Source: UBA8886 sp002731655 (GTDB taxonomy: Archaea > Thermoplasmatota > Poseidoniia > MGIII > CG-Epi1). Taken from it: a stretch of 26,314 bases of DNA. Below, piece by piece: positions 21,980 through 26,314 of the stretch. The translations under genes and the position numbers were made by a program. Where the stretch lies: the NCBI GenBank assembly GCA_030754655.1, contig JASLZX010000015.1:1-26314 (forward strand), given 5' to 3'. Within the stretch, counting starts at the first letter, position 1; the number at the start of each line of letters is the position of its first letter. The notes beneath the pieces were generated by a model. It worked only from the letters and a program-made list of their open reading frames with translations, did not search any database and was not told the DNA's origin.

Positions 21980-23048
21980 AGTCGCGCACTTTCAGCGAGC
22001 GCGTCGCGACAGCCAGCGCCAGCAGCGCAAAGAGCAGGTCGAACGCGAACGCCGTCGCCACTTCGGAGTGCTCGAGCCCCCAGCCGCGAATCATGATTGA
22101 GCGGAACGCCTCGGCGGTCCAGGTCGACGGCAGCGCCCATGAAATCGGCTGGACCCAGCCGGGCAGCGCCTGCACCGGCCACAGGATTCCCGAGAGCAGC
22201 ATTACGGGAAACAAGACTGGCATGTTCAGTTGCATTGCCTGAAATTCGCTGCGCGCCTTGGTCGAGACGAACAGTCCGAAGCACATTGCAGACAAACCCA
22301 GTAGCAGCGCCAGCAGGAACAGCAGCGGTAGCGAGCCGTTAATCGGGATGTCGAAACCATAGACTGCAATCAGGATTACGACCGTCACCTGTCCGATAAG
22401 GACAGTCGAGAACGCCGCCAAATGCCCCAGCAGCACCTCGACTGGCAGGGTGCCGGCGGCGAAAACACGGTCGAGCGTCCCGTCGTAGCGCTCGCCAACG
22501 AACGCCATAGTGGTCAGGATGAGCGAGAACATGAAGCAGACCATGGTCATGATTCCCGGTGCCAAGAAGTCGATGAAGGCAGGGTCGCGCTCGCCGTAGA
22601 CTGGCTGCGCCACCGCCAGCGGCAGCGCGTTGCCCTGCTCCTCCAGCGCCGCGGTCATCGCGTTGCGCACCTCGACCAGGATAGTGGCGCTGACCTGCTG
22701 GTTGGAGTTGTCGAGATGCAGCTCGAGTGTACCGTCTGGCGTTATATGGAGCGCCGCCCAGATTTCGCCCGCCTCGATACCGTCCCGCGCTTCCGCCACG
22801 GAGCCGTAGTCGGCATGGACCACCAGCGACTCCGAGTCCACGAGATGGTTCGTGATAATCGCGCCCATCCCGGTCGCCCCGTCGTCGATAATTGCGATGT
22901 CGAGCCCGGTCGGCACCTGCCCGATGGCGATGCCCATCAGCACAATCTGGATGGCGGGCATAATGACGATAAAACCAAAGGTGCGTTTGTCGCGCCGCAG
23001 CGATGCGAATTTGCGCGCAGCGATGGCGCGTATGCGCGCGAAGTTCAT
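21978..23048 (-). CDS. ABC-2 type exporter permease
   Basis: 356 residues with the ABC-2 layout. TM1 (about 22-42) is followed by a long extracytoplasmic domain (about 43-165) and a block of five TM helices (about 170-355). The ABC-2 sequence GERYDGTLDRVFAAGTLPVEVLLG sits after the second helix, and SGILWPVQALPGWVQPISWALPSTW before the last helix. This matches the drug/lipid/polysaccharide exporters whose permease has a YhgE-like N-terminal domain. The substrate is unknown. The ATG overlaps the ATPase stop in ATGA, so the two subunits are translationally coupled. It probably acts as a homodimer. Confidence 0.92.
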   Translation of the reverse strand: MNFARIRAIAARKFASLRRDKRTFGFIVIMPAIQIVLMGIAIGQVPTGLDIAIIDDGATGMGAIITNHLVDSESLVVHADYGSVAEARDGIEAGEIWAALHITPDGTLELHLDNSNQQVSATILVEVRNAMTAALEEQGNALPLAVAQPVYGERDPAFIDFLAPGIMTMVCFMFSLILTTMAFVGERYDGTLDRVFAAGTLPVEVLLGHLAAFSTVLIGQVTVVILIAVYGFDIPINGSLPLLFLLALLLGLSAMCFGLFVSTKARSEFQAMQLNMPVLFPVMLLSGILWPVQALPGWVQPISWALPSTWTAEAFRSIMIRGWGLEHSEVATAFAFDLLFALLALAVATRSLKVRD

Positions 23049-23782
23049 GTCTTTGCCCCTTCGCGCCGGCAGAGCAGCAGGAAGGTCTGCTCGAGCGAGA
23101 CGTGGCCATGCGGCTCCATCAGCGCCTGTGGCGCATCCTCCGCCAGTAGCCTCCCGTTGCGCATCAGTCCGACAGCGTCGGCCTGTGCCGCCTCATCGAT
23201 GTAGTGCGTCGTGAGAATCACCGTTGTCCCCCCGTCGGCAATCGTGCGCAAGTGGTCCCAGAGGCGCGCGCGCAGCTCGGGGTCGACCCCCACGGTTGGC
23301 TCGTCGAGCAGTAGCAGCTGCGGCTCGTGCAGCAGCGCCACCGCCAGCGAGACGCGCCGCTTCTGCCCGCCGCTCAGCTTGCCGACTACTCGCTCCGGGT
23401 CGGGTAGGTCGAGGAAGTCAAGCAGCCACGCTTCACGCTGTGCGACCTGCGCAGGCTCCAGCAGCTGCAGCCGTCCGTGGAAGCGCAGTGTCTCGCCGAT
23501 GCTTAAATCCTCGTAGAGCGCCAGCTCCTGCGGCGCGTAGCCGACGGCTGGCCCGGGGACCGGCGCGCCGGGCGCGCCCGGCGCGCGTCCCAGCGCCAAG
23601 GCAGTCCCGCCCCACGGTACCAGCCTGCCGAGCAGTACCTTCAGTAGTGTCGTCTTACCGCAGCCCGACGGCCCCAGCAGGCCGTAGATGCAGCCCGCCC
23701 CCACTTCCATGTCGAGCCCGCGCAGCACTTCCAGCGAGCCATAGCCGCGCTCCAGCGCGCGACACTCCACGGCGGCAGTCAT
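23045..23782 (-). CDS. ABC transporter ATPase subunit
   Basis: 245 residues. Walker A is GPSGCGKTT, the Q-loop VGYAPQELALYEDLSIGETL, signature KLSGGQKRRVSLA, Walker B LLLLDEPTVGVDP and H-loop ILTTHYIDEA. It powers the permease encoded next. The segment between Walker A and the Q-loop is longer than usual and low-complexity (GRAPGAPGAPVPGPA). This insertion is encoded by a perfect 24-bp palindrome (23563-23586). The ATG at 23782 has a TATA-like box 24-25 bp upstream. Confidence 0.94.
   Translation of the reverse strand: MTAAVECRALERGYGSLEVLRGLDMEVGAGCIYGLLGPSGCGKTTLLKVLLGRLVPWGGTALALGRAPGAPGAPVPGPAVGYAPQELALYEDLSIGETLRFHGRLQLLEPAQVAQREAWLLDFLDLPDPERVVGKLSGGQKRRVSLAVALLHEPQLLLLDEPTVGVDPELRARLWDHLRTIADGGTTVILTTHYIDEAAQADAVGLMRNGRLLAEDAPQALMEPHGHVSLEQTFLLLCRREGAKT
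23563..23586. repeat. Perfect 24-bp palindrome inside the ABC ATPase gene
   Basis: Arms GCGCGCCGGGCG and CGCCCGGCGCGC meet without spacer. It codes for the Ala-Pro-Gly segment between Walker A and the Q-loop. Confidence 0.9.
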
Positions 23783-23801
23783 CAGCGCGGTAACTGCGCG
23801 G

Positions 23802-23811
23802 GGTTAAGTAA
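23802..23811 (-). promoter_or_regulatory. TATA-like box of the ABC exporter operon
   Basis: TTACTTAACC on minus, centred 24-25 bp before the ATPase ATG. Confidence 0.55.
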
Positions 23812-23851
23812 GCTGCCCGGCAGTGCCGGAAGCAGTCGAGGTCTCTCGAGG

Positions 23852-23864
23852 ATTAGTATAAAAA
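23852..23864 (-). terminator. T-rich terminator after rps2
   Basis: The rps2 TGA is followed at once by TTTTTATACTAAT on the minus strand. Archaeal termination needs only a U-tract. The same stretch also resembles a TATA box, but no start lies at the right distance. Confidence 0.4.
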
Positions 23865-24482
23865 TCAGACCAGTGGCGCTTCGAAGTCGTCCACGGTCGC
23901 CTCGAGGTCTTCGTCCGCACCCAGATCGCCGCGCAGCCGCAGCATCTCGCGGGCGAGCAGCCAGTATATCAGCGCCAGTGCGCGGCGCCCCTTGTTGTTG
24001 CCTGGGATGACTAGGTCGACGCCATTCGTGAGGTTGTTTGCGTCGCACATTGCGACTACCGGAATCGCGATATTCAGCGCCTCGCGGAACGGCTGCGCGT
24101 CGGCAGCAGGGTCGGTGAGCAGGATTGTGCGAGGCTCGATGAAGTTCTGCATCTCGGGGTTGGTCAGCCGTCCCGGTGTGAAGCGGCCGGGGATGCAGGT
24201 AACGCCGGTTGTATCGGCGAATTGCCGTGCGGGTTTCCAGCCGTACTGTCGTGCCGAGACCACCAGGATTTCGGCCGGCTCGAAGCCGTTCAGGAATTCC
24301 GCGGCAACGCGAATTTGCTGCGAAGTGCAGCTGACGTCGAGGATGCGTAGGCCGTCATCGCGGACGCGATGGATGTAGGGCTGCATGTCCTTGCTCTTCT
24401 GCTTGGTGCCAATGTGCACCCCGCAGTTGAGGAAGGTATCCTCGTCGATGAGCAGCGGTTGTTCAGCTACGGCTTCGGTCAT
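23865..24482 (-). CDS. rps2: Small ribosomal subunit protein uS2
   Basis: 205 residues, the length of archaeal S2. Family segments are FLNCGVHIGTKQKSKDMQPYIHRVRDDGLRILD, EILVVSARQYGWKPARQFADTTG, IPGRFTPGRLTNP, EPRTILLTDPAADAQPFREALN, IPVVAMCDANN and DLVIPGNNKGRRALALIYWLLAREML, followed by a short acidic tail. The ATG overlaps the enolase stop in ATGA. It is the last gene of rpoK-eno-rps2, an order conserved in many euryarchaea, and is followed by a T-rich terminator. Confidence 0.97.
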   Translation of the reverse strand: MTEAVAEQPLLIDEDTFLNCGVHIGTKQKSKDMQPYIHRVRDDGLRILDVSCTSQQIRVAAEFLNGFEPAEILVVSARQYGWKPARQFADTTGVTCIPGRFTPGRLTNPEMQNFIEPRTILLTDPAADAQPFREALNIAIPVVAMCDANNLTNGVDLVIPGNNKGRRALALIYWLLAREMLRLRGDLGADEDLEATVDDFEAPLV

Positions 24483-25672
24483 CTCAGTTCGCCGGCGATG
24501 CGGACCAGTTCATTAAGTTTTGCAATCCGCTCGCCGCCCACCGCGCCGGTCTTGATAGCGTGGCACCCGAAGGCGACCCCGAGATGCGCGATGGCGGTGT
24601 CGGTGGTCTCGCCGCTGCGGTGCGAAATGACGGTCGCTAGTCCCGCCTCGCGGGCGAGCGCGACCGTAGCGATGGTGTCGGTCAGCGTCCCAATCTGGTT
24701 GGGCTTGATGAGTATCGCATTCGTCGCTTCCAGCTCAATCCCTTTCGCAAGCCGCGCGACGTTGGTAACGTAGAGGTCGTCGCCGATGACCAGTGCGTCG
24801 GTGCGCGCCGTCAGCGCCGCCCACGACTCGAAATCCTCTTGGTCGAGCGGGTCCTCGACCGAGTGGAGGTTATAATCCTCAATCAGCGAGACGACGAAAT
24901 CGACCTGTTCCTCGGGAGTCAGGCTACGGTCGCGGTAGTGGTACTCCCCGTCGCGGTAAAACTCGCTGGCGGCGAGGTCGAGCCCCGGCCGGATGTCGAC
25001 GCCGGTTTCGTCGGCGACGCTCTGCGTCGCTTCGACCACAAGCTCGAGCGCCGCGACGTTCTCGAGCGGCGCGACCCACGCTCCTTCATCGCCCTTGCCG
25101 AGCGCCGTGTCGGGGAACCGCTCGCGCAGCGCCGCACCGACCGCGCGGTGGACCGCGGTGTTGGCGTCGATTGCGCGCGAAACGTCATCGTCAAAGCTGG
25201 TCACGAGGAATTCCTGGATGTCGGTGCCGCCGACCGCGTGCGCGCCGCCACCGAGCACGTTCCCCATCACTGCCGGTAGGACGCAGTCGCCCATCCCGGC
25301 GACATAGCGGAAGAGCGGCACGCCCTGGCTGGCGGCCGCCGCGCGGGCGGTCGCGAGTGAAATCGCGACCGCTAGGTTGCCACCGATGCGACTGAAATTG
25401 GCGGTGGAGTCCACTTCGTGCAGCAGCGCGTCGACCTGAGCCTGTTCGTCGGCGCTGATTCCGATGAGCTCCGGCACGACTTCCTGCCGCGCCAGTTCGA
25501 TGGCGGCAGCGACGCCTTCGGCGGGCCACGCCTGTGCTTCATGCGTGCCGGTGGACGCGCCTGCGGGTGCGGCAGCGCGACCGAAGCCGGAGGCTGTCGT
25601 GATGTCAGCCTCAACGGTCGGGTTGCCCCGTGAGTCGAGGATGCGCCGCAGAGTGATATCCTCGATAATCAC
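24479..25672 (-). CDS. eno: Enolase
   Basis: Converts 2-phosphoglycerate to phosphoenolpyruvate. The 397 residues are slightly short of the usual 410-430. Present are ILDSRGNPTVE, GASTGTHEA, KGDEGAWVAPL, SLIEDYNLHSVEDPLDQEDF and GDDLYVTN. NAILIKPNQIGTLTDT (catalytic Lys) and VISHRSGETTDTAIA follow. The start is a GTG overlapping the rpoK stop in GTGA; the stop overlaps the rps2 ATG. A perfect 10-bp inverted repeat lies at 25347-25372. Confidence 0.97.
   Translation of the reverse strand: MIIEDITLRRILDSRGNPTVEADITTASGFGRAAAPAGASTGTHEAQAWPAEGVAAAIELARQEVVPELIGISADEQAQVDALLHEVDSTANFSRIGGNLAVAISLATARAAAASQGVPLFRYVAGMGDCVLPAVMGNVLGGGAHAVGGTDIQEFLVTSFDDDVSRAIDANTAVHRAVGAALRERFPDTALGKGDEGAWVAPLENVAALELVVEATQSVADETGVDIRPGLDLAASEFYRDGEYHYRDRSLTPEEQVDFVVSLIEDYNLHSVEDPLDQEDFESWAALTARTDALVIGDDLYVTNVARLAKGIELEATNAILIKPNQIGTLTDTIATVALAREAGLATVISHRSGETTDTAIAHLGVAFGCHAIKTGAVGGERIAKLNELVRIAGELR
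25347..25372. repeat. Perfect inverted repeat, 10-bp arms, in eno
   Basis: Arms GCGGTCGCGA and TCGCGACCGC with spacer GTGAAA. It codes for AVAISLATA. A second, looser 8-bp pair (ACGGTCGC/GCGACCGT, 24630-24667) encloses a 5-bp hairpin in the same gene. Confidence 0.9.
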
Positions 25673-25851
25673 TTCTTCTCGCGGTCGACCACGGTGATGG
25701 GGATGACCTGCTGGTCATACTCCATCTGGGCGATAAGCACCGGATCGATAATTTCTTCGGGGACCTTGATATCCACGGGGGCGCCCATCGAAATCTGGAG
25801 GGCGCGTGAGCCAATTATACGGGCTTTTTCGAACCTGCTGTGCTTCTCCAT
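25669..25851 (-). CDS. rpoK: DNA-directed RNA polymerase subunit K (omega homologue)
   Basis: 60-residue RNA polymerase assembly subunit. FEKARIIGSRALQISMGAPV is the conserved RpoK/Rpb6/omega core, and the tail KVPEEIIDPVLIAQMEYDQQ matches archaeal RpoK. The start is the ATG at 25851, because the longer open frame to 25968 adds unrelated low-complexity residues. GGGAGAGGT just upstream is a ribosome-binding site, and a TATA box at 25894-25905 implies a leader of about 22 nt. This is unlike the leaderless genes around it. It is first in rpoK-eno-rps2. Confidence 0.95.
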   Translation of the reverse strand: MEKHSRFEKARIIGSRALQISMGAPVDIKVPEEIIDPVLIAQMEYDQQVIPITVVDREKK

Positions 25852-25874
25852 TTGTGACCTCTCCCGGCGACGGG

Positions 25875-25885
25875 ACCGCGGCGGT
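25875..25885. repeat. Short dyad ACCGC-g-GCGGT near the predicted rpoK transcription start
   Basis: Perfect 5-bp arms around one base, located about 25 bp from the TATA centre. It may be chance. Confidence 0.25.
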
Positions 25886-25893
25886 ACTCGCCC

Positions 25894-25905
25894 CCATAAA
25901 AAAGG
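25894..25905 (-). promoter_or_regulatory. TATA box of rpoK-eno-rps2
   Basis: CCTTTTTTATGG on minus, about 49 bp before the ATG, leaving room for a leader with a ribosome-binding site. Confidence 0.6.
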
Positions 25906-26004
25906 TTTCCCTGAATTACCGCGTGCCAATGAGTGCTTAACAGCAGGGTGCCCCGCACGGATTGTCAAAACCGATTACTAGTCAAACAGGCGGGGAAATC
26001 GAAA
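25906..26004. other. Divergent intergenic region with no gene seen
   Basis: About 100 bp between the rpoK TATA box and the surface-protein TATA box. No open frame, tRNA or long repeat was found; it may hold regulator sites for either promoter. Confidence 0.5.
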
Positions 26005-26014
26005 CCTTTTATAG
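26005..26014 (+). promoter_or_regulatory. TATA box of the surface-protein gene
   Basis: CCTTTTATAG, one of the clearest boxes in the window. It is about 78 bp before the ATG, so the mRNA carries a leader of about 50 nt. Confidence 0.65.
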
Positions 26015-26041
26015 CGCACCCATAATCGACGGCGTTACCAC

Positions 26042-26058
26042 GGTCTCCTACGGAGACC
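26042..26058 (+). promoter_or_regulatory. 5'-UTR hairpin GGTCTCC-tac-GGAGACC
   Basis: Perfect 7-bp stem with a 3-nt loop, placed just after the expected start of transcription and 30 bp before the start codon. It could stabilise the mRNA or act as an operator. Confidence 0.55.
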
Positions 26059-26067
26059 CGATAAAGG

Positions 26068-26082
26068 ATGCAAAAAAGGTGA
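26068..26082 (+). other. Four-codon mini-ORF (MQKR) upstream of the surface-protein gene
   Basis: ATG CAA AAA AGG TGA, whose end covers the ribosome-binding AAGGTGA of the main gene. Possibly incidental. Confidence 0.3.
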
Positions 26083-26087
26083 ATAAA

Positions 26088-26314
26088 ATGGAAAACAGTA
26101 AGAATGTTTGGGGCGTACTGGCTATCGCGATGCTGATGCTCGCGGCTGCCTTCGTAGTACCCAACGCAAGCGCTGGCGCAATGCTCTATGTTGACGGTGA
26201 GGGCGACGACGACCTAACGTCGTTCGGCCCGGCCGGCGGTGAGGCAATGTTCATGGCCTATGCTATGAACCTCGGTGACGAAGACTACACCGGAGTCACC
26301 ATCTCGGCCTCGTT
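26088..26314 (+). CDS. Secreted surface protein, N-terminus only (truncated by window edge)
   Basis: About 75 residues are visible. MENSKNVWGVLAIAMLMLAA then AFVVPNASA form a Sec signal with likely cleavage after ASA (residue 29). The mature part starts GAMLYVDGEGDDDLTSFGPA and continues into MAYAMNLGDEDYTGVTIS, which resembles the opening of CARDB/DUF11-type beta domains in exported archaeal proteins. AAGGTGA lies 5-11 nt before the ATG as ribosome-binding site. A GTG at 26079 is an in-frame alternative. The strong TATA box, leader hairpin and ribosome site suggest high expression. The rest lies beyond the window. Confidence 0.8.
   Translation, partial: MENSKNVWGVLAIAMLMLAAAFVVPNASAGAMLYVDGEGDDDLTSFGPAGGEAMFMAYAMNLGDEDYTGVTISAS

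Noticed and set aside
25852..25968. Longer rpoK start
   Set aside because: It adds Arg/Pro-rich sequence unlike RpoK and crosses the TATA box; a ribosome-binding site precedes the ATG at 25851.
1..26314. Prophage or integrated element suggested by RusA and two tRNA genes
   Set aside because: No integrase, capsid or att-like direct repeats are visible next to either tRNA, and the surrounding genes are housekeeping.

Overview
The window is a dense stretch of an archaeal chromosome. The markers are an ABCE1/Rli1 ribosome-recycling ATPase, the RNA polymerase subunit K - enolase - ribosomal protein S2 cluster, archaeal-type FAD synthase RibL, an archaeal GluRS, an ATP-dependent DNA ligase, and TATA-like boxes about 25 bp upstream of most start codons. 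It is GC-rich, with many GTG starts, 4-nt start/stop overlaps and almost no spacer. FolD, methylmalonyl-CoA mutase, bacterial-type riboflavin synthase and a PlsC-like acyltransferase suggest a euryarchaeon of the Thermoplasmatota / marine group II-III type. That placement is an inference; no 16S is present.

Layout. 1-2030 (minus): rusA-folD-moaA, tightly overlapping, with moaA running off the left edge. 2099-6508 (plus): rli1 and an RND/MMPL 12-TM exporter. 6505-8636 (minus): riboflavin/FAD operon ribB-ribL-ribE-ribH. 8697-10514 (minus): a 605-residue protein with a degenerate KAP-like domain, a basic linker, HEAT-like helices and seven C-terminal PxF repeats. 10608-10692: tRNA-Leu(UAA). 10711-11897 (minus): DCC thiol-disulfide protein and a site-2-type protease. 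11978-13031 (plus): a three-gene operon of unknown function (coiled coil, polytopic membrane protein, 53-aa membrane zinc ribbon). 13033-14561 (minus): a zinc-ribbon/acidic/CarboxypepD-like membrane protein and a DUF2085 protein. 14611-15408 (plus): uppP. 15405-16016 (minus): lipoprotein. 16118-19514 (plus): gltX and DNA ligase. 19518-19593 (minus): tRNA-His. 19634-21950 (minus): a low-GC acyltransferase overlapping the methylmalonyl-CoA mutase large subunit. 21978-23782 (minus): ABC exporter pair. 23865-25851 (minus): rpoK-eno-rps2. 26088-end (plus): the start of a secreted surface protein with a structured leader.

No gene-free stretch exceeds 300 bp; the longest is the divergent rpoK/surface-protein intergenic region (25852-26087). 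No CRISPR array, rRNA gene, insertion sequence or prophage module was seen. TATA positions correct several start codons: site-2 protease at 11897, uppP at 14611. Overlaps correct two more: DUF2085 at 13569 and the mutase at 21244.

The most unexpected signal is a set of eight perfect inverted repeats (arms 10-15 bp, spacers 0-7 nt) lying inside coding sequences of folD, ribE (two), the DCC gene, gltX, lig, the ABC ATPase and eno. The arms are unrelated in sequence. Seven of the eight encode conserved protein of normal length, so they are not inserted elements. Other notable points are one TATA box centred exactly between two divergent starts, two convergent pairs sharing a single CTAG as both stop codons, and the 605-residue repeat protein.
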